Notes: generated by a model from the letters alone, not told the origin. A DNA stretch of 64,000 bases from Rallus limicola (GCA_022605955.1 JAKCOZ010000009.1:4030001-4094000), one strand, 5' to 3'. Shown: positions 1-15,380, counted from the first letter of the stretch. A program made the numbers and translations.

Positions 1-389
1 CTGTGCTGTCGGTGGGCACGGGAGGGTTTTGTGCCCTCTCCCACACTGGCCATCTCCTCTGTGCTTGGCTGAACCATAGACTCTGCCACCCTTGTGCCTC
101 CAAGAAGCCCTGAGCGGTCTCGGTGTGGTGTAACACAACCCACTCGCGTTATGTGGAGGGTCGCACCCCTTTCCGCCGCGGCCCCTCTCGCTGTCACCCG
201 TCACAGGCTGGCTAAAACACGCGTGAGGGTGGGCGGCCTGCCCGGAGACCCCTCTGTGGGGCCGGCAGTGGGGCAGGACGGCTGCCTGGCACCATGGGAG
301 CGGGATCCCCGGGAGCGGGGTCGTCACTTCACGAGGTGGCGCTGTCAAATCAGGAATGGGAAGCTGGCTGTCTCTGGCAGCCACGGGGC

Positions 390-421
390 TCTGCGCCTCA
401 GCGCCTCTGCGCCTCAGCGCC
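390..421. repeat. Exact 16-base tandem, two copies
   Basis: TCTGCGCCTCAGCGCC occurs at 390-405 and again, unchanged, at 406-421, in CpG-rich sequence. Confidence 0.8.
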
Positions 422-2343
422 GGGCTGGCGGCTCCACAGCCGCAGTTAGCGCTGGGGCGGCTCCTAATGAATTGCGGGGTCGGTGATGGGGACCCCAAGG
501 GTGACACCAGCTCGCTCGGTCACCCTGAGCGAGGGAGCCCGTCGCTGCGCCGCCCTGCACGAGGAGGGTAACCGTGCCAGGCCGGGAAGGGCGTGATGGA
601 GACTGGTGAAAACTGGTGTGACCTGGCCGTGCACACACGTGTGCCCCCCTGGGAGGTCATGTCCTGTCGCGCTGCAGAGCACCGGCCGTGCTGTGTTAGT
701 TCAGATGGCTGAAGGCGTTGGGTTTGACGTGCACATCCTTGTGGAGCACGTAGGATGCATAGCCTCAGGCTGACAGCTACGGAGTGTTGTCCTCTGCTTT
801 CGGGAGGTGGGGGCAAGGACTGGCTTGTGCCCTGCTGCAGGGATGGCTGTGGTGTGGGGAGGCACGCTCACCTGCCTTTGGTCACAGCTCGGGCACGTCA
901 GCCGATGGCTAGGTCAAAACCCAAACTGGGATGAGGAAGGGGCTGCTATAAGCTCATCCTAGTGGTGCCAGGCAGAACTGAGGGAAGGAGTGAAGGGAGA
1001 CCCTGGGGAGGAGCAGCTTGGATCCCAAATTCATAAAGATTTGTGCTGCTAAGCCCAAGAGATAAGAGGAGGGCTTACGGACTGAGCTGGTATGGTGGCT
1101 GTCTTGGACTTGGAAGACTCAAAAAAGCCTCGGGGAAAGGTTACAACTGTCAAAAAGATTTGTATCTTTTTAGTTGTTAAGTGTGCAGATGCCCAGTGAG
1201 ATCCTCAGACTGGTGTAGCTCCGCTGGTGCCCATCCAGCTCAGGGCTGACCTCAGTGGGGCTGTGCCAGCTTCTGCTGGGAAAGGAACAAGGTTCTGAGC
1301 AGGAACAGGCCAATGTGGTCACAGTGGGAATGCAAGGGGCCATTTCCATGAAGTCTCTCCCCAAGAGGAGACCCCAAGAGGTCTGGTAGGATGGACCCCA
1401 GCTCAGCCCAGCTGCAGCTTCCCGCTTGCTGTGTGTGTGGGTCCATCTGCCTTGTTCTTCATGCTACAACGGCTCCTTGCAGAAGGAGCTCATGTGAGCT
1501 GTGCAGCCATTAAATAGCAAAAAAAAACCCCAAGCTTAAAAGAAGAGGTGGATGCATGAGCACAGCCTAGATTTAGAGGGGGGCTCAAAGAGAAACACAG
1601 AGCAGCCGGACTCTTTGTACAAAGATAAAGGCAGGGTTGCAACACCAAACACGTCAGAAGGGCTTCGTTCCTCCTCTGTCCCAGCCTGAATTACTCGTGT
1701 CCTCCATCCCCTTGGCATGGGGAGCAGCCCACCCTTGGCAGACCTCAGGTCACCTCTGCCAGTGGCACAGCCTCGTGCTCCCAGGATAGCAGAGGGGACG
1801 GCACTGGGTTTCTTATCCTCACCCAACATAAACTGGCGCGGCTCACCATGGTGGCAAAGTCCAAGGCTGCCCGACTGCAGGGTCAGCCTCGCTGCCTGTG
1901 GTCGCTGGCCAGTTGCCTCCCTAGGTGCAGCCCAACATGCCCCTTTTGGAGCCGTGGGGAAGGTGGAGTGTGTTGTTTCCTTCCCCATCTGCGGTCAGTA
2001 CCCACCAACCCATGAAAGCTCCACACACCTCTGCATTGCTTTTGGTCTTGGGTGATGGTCTATGGCCCCTGTGAGCCTCCAGAACAAGGGAGCGGTGCAA
2101 GTGCCTTGCTGCCCAAACCTGCTCTCCCTCTAGCACGAGAACCATGCCTGGAGTGAGCTTTTTGGGGCAAGACTGGGGGTTTTTACCCCATACAGCACCA
2201 AGTCTGTTCTCGTTATAAATAGTTCAGGACACCTCAAAGACTATCAGCAAGAAGTTGGACCCTTTTGGGCCCACAGCACCTTAAAACTGGAGCTGTCTGA
2301 GGCCTTTAAAGCAGTTCAGCTTTAAAAATGTATTCCTTTCTTG

Positions 2344-2349
2344 AATAAA
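2344..2349 (+). terminator. Candidate poly(A) signal upstream of GLUL
   Basis: AATAAA is preceded by T-rich sequence and followed about 30 bases later by a GT/T-rich element. No coding exon was identified upstream, so the parent transcript, if any, is unknown. Confidence 0.3.
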
Positions 2350-2430
2350 TTAGGTTTTTATTAAATTTTTTAATGTGATTTTTTTTTTCATGCCATCTGT
2401 CTGTAATTTCCTTGCCCAGGCTTTAGGGTG

Positions 2431-4206
2431 AAGGCTGAGCTCTGACCCCTTATACCAGAGCTGCCCCCTTCCCCACAGCAAGCTCTGCCTTTGCTTGCTG
2501 CTTCTCCAGCTCACGTGAAATCTCTTGCATAACTTTATACGTGTGTTGCCAGCTCTGGTGACTTCACCAGTCCAGGTAAAGCATGTGCCCTGCTCTGGCA
2601 GGACAGGGACCCGACTCAGCCACAGGGAAGGGACGTGGAAAACGGCACTCTGGTATTTTCCTTTCCTAATTCCAGAGGCCAGGCCCAGATCCTACTGCTG
2701 AATCTGCCTGGGCAGCGCTTTCTGCACTCTGGCTTAGAGAGCTGCAGGGTGTATTAGGTTGAAATTAATCCGCCAGCCGCAGCCAGCATGGCCCTGACCA
2801 AGCTGGGAGCACATTTCAGAGCATGAACGGTGCTAAGAAAAAAGGGAAAAAAAAACCCAAAAACAAAACCCAAACAAAACCCCAACAAACCCAACTGTGA
2901 CCAATTTCCAACTGCAGGGAAAGGCATGCGCTTGAGAGCTCCCTGGGATATTCTCCACCCTCATACAGAGCAAGCCGAGCCAAGCAATTTCTAGGTCTCA
3001 AATCCCGCCTGACGTTCTCATCTTCCAGCTTCTCCTGGTTGCTTTTGAAGGCAGGCACGTGCTCCGCGGCGGCCTCCGCTCGCGGAAGGCGCTCGGCCTC
3101 TGTGCAAGGTCTCTATGCGTGCAGGGCACGGCCAGTGACAGGTAGGTGCTGCCTGCCAGGGCTGCCGCCTGGCTGGCCTGGGGCTGGCAGCGGTGATGCT
3201 CTTTCCGTGATGACCCCTTCCTGGGGGTAGCCTAGGGAAGGGGGCTGCTGGGGGTTCCCGAAGCAATGCCTTGGTTTCCTGTGAGAGGAAGGTGGCATTG
3301 GGCATGGTCACTGGCACTGAGGTGGCTGCAAAAGGAGTGGAGAGGGAGGTGCAAGCGACCAAGGGGGTTTGCAGGAGGCTTTCCTGGCTCCTGCGTTCCC
3401 AAAAGGCGTTGTGGGTGGGTGTTGCAGCTGAGCAACAAAGGGAAGGTTTTAATGTGTGTGTGCCTCTGCATTTTTTTATTTAAATTTTTAAAAATTATTT
3501 CACTAACTTGCTTTCCTAAATTGCCCTCCTGTGCGACCCAGGTAACCTGCTCTGCCTCTGAAAGCCCTCTGGCCACCAGCCCTCGGCTACCCTTGACCCT
3601 GGCAGCATCTTCAAAGGGAGCATGGGCCTGCTGCGGAGCGTGCAATGTTTGCTCACTTATCGGGCGAGCAGCTACCGCCTCCCTGCCTTGGGGGGTTTCA
3701 TCAGCCTCCTGCAGCACTCCAGGGGAGACCAGTCAGCCACCGCTGCTTGCACAAGGTCAGTCCCCTGGCGCCGATGTTTCCCCCACCCTACTGTGAGCTC
3801 CCTGTCCTCAGTCCAGGAGACTACTGTTTCCTGGAGTCTTATCAGGGCAACTTGTTAATTAAGAGCTCATTCCTCCTGCTAAGGCGCTGGGGTTGTTTCT
3901 CCAGCCCTTGCTACTCTTGGCTAAAAGGGGGTTGTATCTCCAGTACCTCCAGAGCCCAGGTCCCAGTAGTGGTGGGCACACTGTGGTGTAGAGGTAGCCA
4001 TGCCCAGAGGTAGGCAGAGGTGGAGGTGATGCACCATCAGGATCTCTGCCCCCTGTCTGGTCTCGCTTGGGTGTGTTTTTGGTTGCTTATGTGGGACCTT
4101 GCAGCCCAAAGCACTGTTCCCGTAGGTCTGAAAACTGTGTATCTGAATTTAGGCATGTCTCAGCTGATGGGCACGGGGAGGGGGAAGGGGGGGGGAGAAG
4201 AGAGGA
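2431..4206. other. Noncoding upstream flank
   Basis: No recognisable gene was found. A small CpG cluster lies at about 3060-3120 (GCACGTGCTCCGCGGCGGCC). An A-rich/CAAA-rich low-complexity segment lies at about 2835-2890. Confidence 0.4.
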
Positions 4207-4209
4207 GAG

Positions 4210-4302
4210 ATGCTCCAGATGTCCCTGCTCAATGCAGGGAGCTGGGACCAGATGACCTTTACAGGTCCCTTCCAGCACAAACGGGTCTATCATTCTATGC
4301 TC
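4210..4302 (+). mobile_element. CR1 LINE 3' tail fragment
   Basis: The segment GGGACCAGATGACCTTTACA, then GGTCCCTTCCAGCAC and CATTCTATG, is the conserved CR1 3' end in + orientation. It is somewhat diverged and so probably old. The 5' limit is approximate. Confidence 0.75.
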
Positions 4303-7180
4303 ATTCCCTCCTCCCAGAGCTGTGCTAGAGGCTGGGGCATTTTGGGCTCATCAGGCCACCTCCTAGGATCTAACTCGTCAGATGTACTGGTCCTCCTCCC
4401 TATGTGCTAGCTCTGTTAAATAGGAAATTTCTCTGTTGAGGTATTTTTTTTTAAGCGTTTTTAACATTTTTGCCTTTCTTCAGCTCTAAAAAAAAAAAAC
4501 CCAACAGGTACCTGGGCTTAGTGGTCTAGGTCTGCAGCCTGTTGGGGCTGAGATGCTGTGGGTGGCCAGCTCTCCAGCTGCAGGGGCTGCAGTGAGGGGC
4601 TGCCCTTAAAGAAGGCCCCGACATGCTGGGAAAGATTCCAGTGCTGGAGGAGCAAAGCCAGTGGCCACCTGCCCCAGGGCCTGAGCCACAGAGAAGTTTC
4701 ATATCCTGTCTTTTTAACCCTTCCCTTGAATTGCCCCTTTTTGCTCCTCCTCCCAGTAGTGTGAAGCTTCTGCATTTTAAGGTGGTCCCAAATTGATGAG
4801 GCTGCACTTTCAGTGGGGGGAGGCTGGAGGGGGGAGGATGTGGACAGCGATGGGTCACAGCAGCCCCAGTAAAGCATGGTGGGGTGGGAAGCCACAGTCC
4901 CTCTTGTTGCCTGGCTCCTGGCTGGGGTCAGAAAAAGAGGTGCCAAGGTGGTACTGGGCTGGGCACATGTAAAGAGAGGGGACATCTCATGCCTAACCAT
5001 AGGAGATTGGGAACTATCCCAGCCCTCTCACAGAGCACCCAAAGCCTTTTCTTCCTCCTGCCCCTGCCGGCTTTGCCTTAGTGCCCTGGAGGCAGAAGGC
5101 TGCAAAGTCCATCCCTGACCTACCCTCCCAGCTCACCGGGTGCTTTCCAATCCTGGCAGCTCTCGCAGGATATAAACCGTGCCGGAGGGAAGTGCCGGGG
5201 CAGGCGAATAAAGGTGTTCCCACGAATTAATAGGAGGAAGAAAGGAAAACATGTGCCAGTTGGGACTCGCCCCTGGAGCGGCACATTGTCTCTGGCAGGC
5301 CCTTTGAAGGCCGGTTTAAATCCACTCCTGGGAGGTGTCACCTGTTGGCACGGCGCCTTCCCCAGCTCCCTGATGAGGTTTTTGTCGTGTTGCAGGCTGG
5401 TGACAATAAGGGTCACTGGAGCACGCAGCTGGGCCAAGGCTCAGCCTCAGACGTGTTTCCCCCCGCCCCCCCCCCAACCCCTCCACCCACCCCAGGGGAG
5501 GGGAGGGCAAGGCAGGCGGTAAACAAGCTGCCGGCAGCCCAGCGAGGCGGTAAAGGGACGTTTCTCCCAGCGCCGTTTTCCCGGGAGAGGGCGCTGGCCC
5601 CGCGGCTGCGGCGCCCGGTGCTTCTCCGCTGGCTCGTAAACATGTTGTGCAGGGAGAGAGGGGTGGCGGGGGGAGTGCGATCCACTCCACCCACCCCCCC
5701 TCACCCCCCCCCGGCCATGAAACCCTTGCCCAGGCTGGGGTGTCACCCGGGCAGGGGGTTGCTAGCCCGCAAGCTTGTGGAGGGGAGATGTTGAGAACTG
5801 CTTTTGCTCCTCCCCTGCTGCAACTTCCCTTGGGGATCGCATGGAGTTCAGCGGGTGAAAAGAGGAGCTGCTTGGCCCCAAGGCTCAGATGGCATGAGGG
5901 GCACCTCAAGCCACAAAGACTTCCACCTGTAAGCCTTCTTTCCCCCACCCAGTGCTTATTTTGTAGCCACCACGGGTGGCCAGAGTTTCTGGGTGAGTTA
6001 CAGGTTAGCAAGCGTGTTTACAAGAATATGGAGCTGCTGGCATCAGGATTAAAGGAACCCTCCCCACAAACCTAGGAAAAAGGGTTGGGCAGGGCTTTAT
6101 GTTCCCTGGGGGGGTGTTTACAGCTCCCCTTTATGGGACCTATTTGGGTCTCTCCTGGCCTGCCTGGGTTTCAGCATCGGGTTCTTCCAGCTTCAAGCTG
6201 AGCCTTTAAGTGACCACAACTGGCTCCAACCAGGAGGTCCTGAGCTAGATTCCATGGGTAAGGCACAGCACCCGTTTCTGAGTGGAAACCTTTGCTCTGT
6301 GCATAGGAGGGTGCGGGAGCTGAGGGGGTGGAGGGAGGCTTGCCTGGCACAAGCAATTCCCAGCAGTGGAAAGCACCTGAATTTCACCTCTTCCTGGATA
6401 GCCTGGGGCTATGAGCTTGTGGCTGCTGAAAGGTGGTGGCAAAGAATGAGCTGGGTTGTCCCTGGAGGGAGGGAGGGAGGGGACCCGGCTCTTGAGATGG
6501 GCAATAAATCAAGGCGAGGCCTGTGCCAGCATTTCACCCTCTCCTGGCTGAGGATCCCGCTCTCCCTGGGTGCTTCCTCCTGGGCTCTGGCTGGGCTGTG
6601 TCTTCAGCAGGGGGGCTGTGATGGTCCAGACGGTCCTGACAGGGGTGCCAGTTTTGGTGCCAGCCCTCCCTCTCGAGGCAGTAACCCGCTCTATCCTGTT
6701 ACTCCGAGGCAGGCGTGTGGGTGGTGTGTGCTTGGCCTGGTACCTGGTACAGTGTGCGTGCAGGCAGCAGCTCCTTCTACTAGTGCTGGCATGGCTCTCC
6801 TGTCCCTTGGGACGTGTGGAGGGCCGAGCAAGACAGCCGATGGGACAGCGAGGGAGCTGCCGGGGTGGAAAAATACTGGGCAGTGCTTGGGTTTTGTTGG
6901 GTGCCCCTTGCCTGCTAACCCGACGCCTCGGAAGTGGGTGCTGGAGGGTTTCTCCTCCCTCATGCCATCCCGTGCCCTGGAGCGAGGGTCGTGGCTGCAA
7001 ATCCAGCCGCTGGAGCCGGTTACCTGCTCCGAGGGGCAAAACAGGGTACTGAGCAGGGACACCCCCCCCCCCCCCACCCAAACATGTGCGCTGGGCCCCG
7101 GGCTTGGCGGGGGAGGAGGAGGGGGGGGGCTGCAGTCCCTCCCTCTCTCTCCCCGCTGCCCTGTTTACCCAGGGCGGCTG
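4303..7180. other. Noncoding GLUL upstream flank
   Basis: No coding exon was recognised. The stretch holds C-rich runs near 5461-5490 and 5690-5715 and a CpG-rich block at about 5520-5640. A TATA-like GATATAAAC lies near 5170. The hormone-response enhancer known about 2 kb upstream of chicken GS would fall near 5.5 kb by distance, but I could not find a convincing full palindrome there by eye. Confidence 0.4.
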
Positions 7181-7569
7181 ATTTCCATCCCTGTGAGTTA
7201 TGCAAAGGCGGCCGCTAATGTAAACGCCGGGGGAAGAAGCCCTGGACCGGCTCCCGCCGCCGCTCACCCAGAGCTGCTTGTGGTGGCGAGGGGTTATTTT
7301 TTCTTGCGGGAGGATTGCAAAAAGGACCTACCCCGCCATCCCCCATTATTTTCTACCCTGTCTTCGCCCCCCGTCACCCCCCCTCTCCCCCGCGGGGGGA
7401 GGGGGGGGGAGTCCCTCCCTTCCCGAGGGCAGGGGCAGCCCGGCGGCGGTGCCATCGCTCCCGCCGGAGGAGGAGGCGGAGCGGTGAACCCTTGTCGTCC
7501 CGTCCCCGTCACCCCCCCCCCCCCCCCGTCCCGGCCCCGTCCTGCCCCCGTCCCGGCCGCCGCCGCTGC

Positions 7570-7609
7570 CCAATCAGTGCGGCGGGGCCGGCGCTGCGGC
7601 GCCATAAAG
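7570..7609 (+). promoter_or_regulatory. GLUL: GLUL core promoter: CCAAT box and TATA-like box
   Basis: A CCAAT pentamer lies at 7570-7574 (in GCCCAATCAG), and a TATA-like CATAAAG lies at 7603-7609, 33 bases downstream. The spacing suits NF-Y binding followed by TBP, and places initiation near 7632-7636, just before the inferred exon 1. The boxes sit in a strongly CpG-rich segment. TATA-containing promoters are known for GLUL in other vertebrates. Sequence motifs only; the start site was not observed. Confidence 0.75.
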
Positions 7610-7631
7610 CGGCGGCGGGCGCGGCCCCGGG

Positions 7632-7679
7632 AGCTGAGCGTGGGAGCCCCGCGCCCGCCGCTGCCACCACAGCCACCAG
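7632..7679 (+). other. GLUL: GLUL noncoding exon 1 (5' UTR), start inferred
   Basis: The exon end is set by a donor GT at 7680-7681 in the context CCACCAG/GTAACG. The start is inferred about 30 bases downstream of the TATA-like box at 7603-7609, so it may be off by several bases. The exon would be about 48 bases, GC-rich and without an ATG. It is joined to 25 bases of leader at 8820-8844, giving a 5' UTR of roughly 70 bases. A noncoding first exon followed by an intron before the ATG is the known layout of vertebrate GLUL. Confidence 0.75.
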
Positions 7680-8819
7680 GTAACGGCCCCGCGGGGAGGG
7701 AGGGGGGGTGCCCACCGCCGGGCCCGCCCGCGCCTTCCCGGTGGGGCGAGGGGGCAGCTCCGCCCGGTGCCGGGGCTCCCCGCGGGCTCCAGCCGGCGCG
7801 CAGACCTTCTAGGGGAACATTCCTGCCAAGCTTGGGTTGGGAGGGGGCTTTATTGAGGGGGGGGAGGAGGCGGGGGGAGAGGTGCCTGGCGGTTTCTCTT
7901 GAAAACAGATGCTCTTCGCAGCTTGCTTTTTCTTTGCGAGGCTCCCGAGCTACTCGCTTAAGCGTGGGTGCCTCCCCCCCCTGCACACGCGTGGGTGCTG
8001 CCTCTGGCAGCAGAGCGGGGCTGGTGGGGAGCCCCCCCCGGGGCAAGAGGAGACACCTCCCTCCCCCCCCCCCCCCCCCCCCCCTCCCCGCCTTTCAGAG
8101 GGGTAGGGCGTTGGAGTGTTTTTCCAAGTCGCTTCATGCTTTCAAGTAGTTGGTGTTGCCGAGCTCCTGTGAACACGCGTGGGTCCTGCCGGGGGTCCCT
8201 GGGAGCTCAGCTCCAGGCTGTGCCAAGCATGGCAGGGATGCTGCAGCTCTCCCTGCCTGCGACCAGGGCCCCTTTGGCCTCCCAGTTGCTGCCAGCATCG
8301 CTTAGGGGTTGTTTGCACTGCTTGTTGCTTTGCCCCTATGTGCTGCCCTAGACCAGGCCTGAGTGTGTGCAGCTAATGTGGGGATGTGGCCGGGGCTGGC
8401 AAGCCCTCTTTGCTGAGCCCAGTTTAGCGAGCAAGCCCCAGCTAAGCTTTCCCTGTGTTCCAGAGCGGTGGTGGTGGTGTGCCTGGAGATGGGAAGTTCA
8501 GGGGGCTGAGGAAGACTTCTGAGGGTTGTCACTTAGGGTTGTCACTTGGGTCAGCCCTAGGTTATGAGAAGGAGTTTGGGTGTTAATAGGATGCTTTGAA
8601 GGTACTGCTTCTGGAGCTGGGCTTTCCTAGCTGCCTGCATCTGCTTGAGCTGCTGTGTTTTCTGCCTGCGGAGCAGCACGGGATTGCTGGAGACAGCAGC
8701 CAGCCCCGTGGCCAAGCTGTCTCGTGCTCTCCCCTGGCCAGGGAGTGAAAAATTTGGAGTGTCTGGAGGAGCTCATGGTCAGGGTTGGGTTTTTTTTTTT
8801 TGGTGTGTCCTCCCTGCAG
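7680..8819 (+). other. GLUL: GLUL intron 1
   Basis: The donor is GTAACG at 7680 and the acceptor is a pyrimidine-rich stretch ending CCCTGCAG at 8819, after a run of T at about 8791-8801. The 1140-base intron separates the noncoding exon from the first coding exon. Its first part is CpG-island sequence and it holds a run of 22 C at 8063-8084. I see no coding exon in it. Confidence 0.85.
8063..8084. repeat. Poly-C run of 22 in GLUL intron 1
   Basis: An uninterrupted run of 22 C, flanked by more C-rich sequence. On the minus strand this is a long G tract able to form a quadruplex. Its true length may be uncertain in the assembly. Confidence 0.9.
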
Positions 8820-8844
8820 GAACCCCCTCGTCCGGTCTGCAGCC

Positions 8845-13033
<4,189 letters not shown>

Positions 13034-13739
13034 GCAGACTGCGCCCACAAACACCGCCTTCCCCCCACCACTTCCCACACCCCTAAACTTCCCTTCTAGA
13101 TGTAATCCCAAGGGTACAAGATAACACGTTTTGTGTCTCAGTAACTCTTGTTGTCTTGAGGTGGGGAGGGGGGCGGATTTAGTTTTACCAGTGTCTTGTT
13201 TGTCATTGACCCTTCAGAAGACAAGAGGAGGAGAGGGTGTTAGAGAACTTTTAACCACTGTTGTGTTGTGTGTTTTTTTTTTTGTCTAATTCATGTGTAC
13301 ATCTGATGGGATCCAGTGGCTTCCAGGGACAGACTGCACACGTGCAAAATGAGGAGGAGAGTGGAAAGGTTGAAAACTGTATCCGACTCCCTCAGGAGTC
13401 AAATTTAGGGGTGTGAGCCCCACCGCTGGCTCTCTGCAGGCTAATGGTTCTCTAAGGTTGGTGCCCTTCTGCGGAAAAGGGAAGATGGGAGTTGTGATGG
13501 AGCCCTACATGCTCCTGCCTGTATGGTGAGATGGGGAGAGCTTCACCCTCTGGCAGCTCTGAGGTTTCTGGGAATCTGCTGGCCTTGAGCTCAGCATTAG
13601 GAGCGTTTGAGGAGAACTCCCGGTTCTGTCACTGGAAGTCAGCTGGTCTCTGGTTCATAACACAGAGTGAAGTAGTATTTTTCTATTTAAATATAAAATC
13701 AACAAAAAAAAAAAGTATATGAAAGTGTTCTTTTTTTTT

Positions 13740-13745
13740 AATAAA
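13740..13745 (+). terminator. GLUL: GLUL poly(A) signal, proximal candidate
   Basis: AATAAA lies 0.7 kb after the stop, between a run of nine T and a run of A. The downstream segment is not clearly GT-rich, so the site may be weak, or it may be part of a T/A simple sequence. Confidence 0.4.
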
Positions 13746-14450
13746 AAAAAAGAGATGATGCTCCAATGACTCACCCGGCTAGAGCAGGCAGAGCTCCTGA
13801 GGATGCTGTCATGGGCCTCCAGGTGGGACTGAGGGTGAGCTTGGAGGGCTTGGTGGAGGAGACTTGAATGAGATTTGTCTCTGCGTGGAGCTTGCAGGAA
13901 GCGGTTCCCAGGCCGGGGAAGCCGGCAGAAGGATTTGTCACTGTAACTCAAGCAGCTGTGACGCACTCGTGAGCGTGTAGATCAACGGGAGGAAGGTGTC
14001 CTGAATGAGAGAGTTGACCGGTCAACTGCGTTCTGGACAGAGCTGTGGGTGTTTCACCTTTGCAGCAGGGCTAGCATGTCACTAAAGCAGGGCTTTTGAT
14101 AAAGGACAAGTTAAAAAAACAAAGTTTTAGGCAATTTTTGTGGGTTTGTTTTTTTTTTTTCCATAATGTTCTTAGTTTCTAGAACGGAATGGTTCTACAG
14201 AGACCGCTGATGTCACTGTTGTGTGCTGGCTCTGGGGCTGCCTGCCATCTAGCTGCAGTGGGGGCTAGGAGAAGGGAGAGGCCACCCATCCCTCCCAGCC
14301 AGCCCTGGCACCTCCGAGCTCATGCTGGGGGGGTTAAAACGTTCCAGGATTTTACACTTGGGTATCTTAGATGGTGCCAGTTCTCTTCTGTTGCATTTGG
14401 ATTTCTTCCGAATAGGGGTTGTTTTGGTTTTTTTTTTTTTAAATAATAAT

Positions 14451-14456
14451 AATAAA
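14451..14456 (+). terminator. GLUL: GLUL poly(A) signal, middle candidate
   Basis: AATAAA closes a short AAT repeat after a T run. It is followed within about 30-40 bases by CTTTCTGTGATTG, a plausible T/GT-rich downstream element. Use of this site gives an mRNA of about 2.6 kb before the tail. Confidence 0.4.
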
Positions 14457-14831
14457 AAAAGAAAAAACCCCTTAATTCTGACTCCTTTCTGTGATTGATC
14501 CTGGCAGCTTCACCATCTGAAGGGAATGTGACCCTGATAGTGGGTGGACTTTGTTTTTTGGAGGGGGTGGTTGGGCAGAGGTGTTGCAATCCATGTGTGC
14601 TCTCCAGAAAATGTTTTGGGTTGGTGGTTGGTTGGTTTTTTTTTTGTAGGTGGCTGATGATCCTCTGGTGTGTGATGGTCTGGCTGTAACAGGGGTAGGG
14701 ATTCTTTTGGTGTGGGAAAGGGACCAGGCTTGTGGGTGTCTGTGTAGAGGGTTAGGGGGTAATTGTGGGTGTTTGTGCACCTCCTCGGTTTCCTCTGCAG
14801 AAATTCTATAGGGTGTGGAAAGCCCATGGAA

Positions 14832-14837
14832 AATAAA
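14832..14837 (+). terminator. GLUL: GLUL poly(A) signal, distal candidate
   Basis: AATAAA is followed about 20 bases later by GGGGCTTTGTGGAAG, a GT-rich segment of the kind that binds CstF. Use of it gives an mRNA of about 3 kb. RNA 3' ends are needed to choose among the three sites. Confidence 0.4.
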
Positions 14838-15239
14838 ATCCCAGGAAAAAAAGGGGCTTTGTGGAAGAGGGTCCCTTCCCACTCTCCCTTGGGGGAGGAA
14901 AAATGCCCATCCACCTTTGGTATAAAACCAGGCGTTGAGAAGCAAGGCAGCAGAAAGGTTTCATGTCGGTCCCATGGTCCTTTACTTAGCCTGTGGCACT
15001 AATTCCCAGCTTCCTGAGAAGTGTCTTCTTCAGGGGTGGGTGCTTTAACCATTCCCATCTTTAAATAGAGATCACATGTGAGTGTATTGCTGGGCTGATA
15101 AGGCCACTCCTGCCATCATGTTTTTGTGGACCAGGTGTTCTTTTGCATCTCTGGGGAACATTTTAGGCATCACGGTCCTATAATTACCCTACCCCTCTGT
15201 GCCTGAGTGGAGTGGAGCATCCCTGGAGCTGAAACAAAG

Positions 15240-15254
15240 TGGACATGATGTTCT
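15240..15254. promoter_or_regulatory. Second glucocorticoid-response-element-like site
   Basis: TGGACA-TGA-TGTTCT has a perfect TGTTCT half-site and a left half matching the consensus at four of six positions with the correct spacer, about 2.2 kb after the GLUL stop. Single sites of this quality also arise by chance. Confidence 0.25.
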
Positions 15255-15380
15255 TTCCTCTGCTTGTGACATGACCTTGAGGACTTGGGCCTCTGGGCTG
15301 GAGCAGGGATATTGCAGGCAGAAGAAACCCATGTTGCTTGAGTGCAACCTTGTGTAGATCCAGGCCTGGAGGTTGGTGTC

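Larger units (their letters stand above)
1..2430. other. GC-rich upstream flank; possible 3' end of a neighbouring transcript
   Basis: The first 700 bases are CpG-rich and contain an exact 16-base tandem (two copies) at 390-421. No known protein was recognised in any frame. At 2344-2349 AATAAA is followed by an A/T-rich stretch and then AATGTGATTTTTTTTTT, a textbook poly(A) layout on the + strand. This stretch could therefore hold the 3' UTR of an upstream gene or a long noncoding RNA, but nothing else supports that. Confidence 0.3.
7181..7810. promoter_or_regulatory. GLUL: CpG island over the GLUL promoter and exon 1
   Basis: CpG dinucleotides are dense here compared with the flanks. GC-rich blocks such as GGCGGGGCCGGCGCTGCGG surround the CCAAT and TATA-like boxes, and the island ends within intron 1. 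It contains long cytosine runs, including 16 C at 7512-7527, and several GGGGG/CCCCC tracts around 7376-7410 that could form G-quadruplexes on the minus strand. Limits were set by eye. A constitutively unmethylated promoter island is the likely role. Confidence 0.7.
13034..14857 (+). other. GLUL: GLUL 3' UTR, end uncertain
   Basis: Downstream of the stop there is no coding sequence. Three AATAAA signals occur, at 13740-13745, 14451-14456 and 14832-14837. Using the first gives a 3' UTR of about 0.7 kb, the second about 1.4 kb and the third about 1.8 kb. Vertebrate GLUL is known to make short and long mRNAs by alternative polyadenylation, so more than one may be used. The region has several long T and A runs. 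The end given is the farthest plausible one. Confidence 0.55.

Noticed and set aside
5200..5700. The upstream hormone-response enhancer known for chicken GS
   Set aside because: By distance it should be near here, but no full palindrome could be found by eye, so it is not annotated.
7346..7573. Glycine-rich minus-strand frame upstream of exon 1
   Set aside because: It is composition-driven from poly-C tracts in the CpG island.
6254..8149. A 631-codon open frame on the + strand across the GLUL promoter
   Set aside because: It runs through the CpG island, exon 1 and intron 1 of GLUL, is rich in Pro, Gly, Arg and Ser from GC-rich sequence, and resembles no protein family. Stop codons are simply rare in this composition.
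14181..14196. AGAACGGAATGGTTCT considered as a glucocorticoid element
   Set aside because: The half-site spacing is four bases instead of three, and the left half is imperfect.
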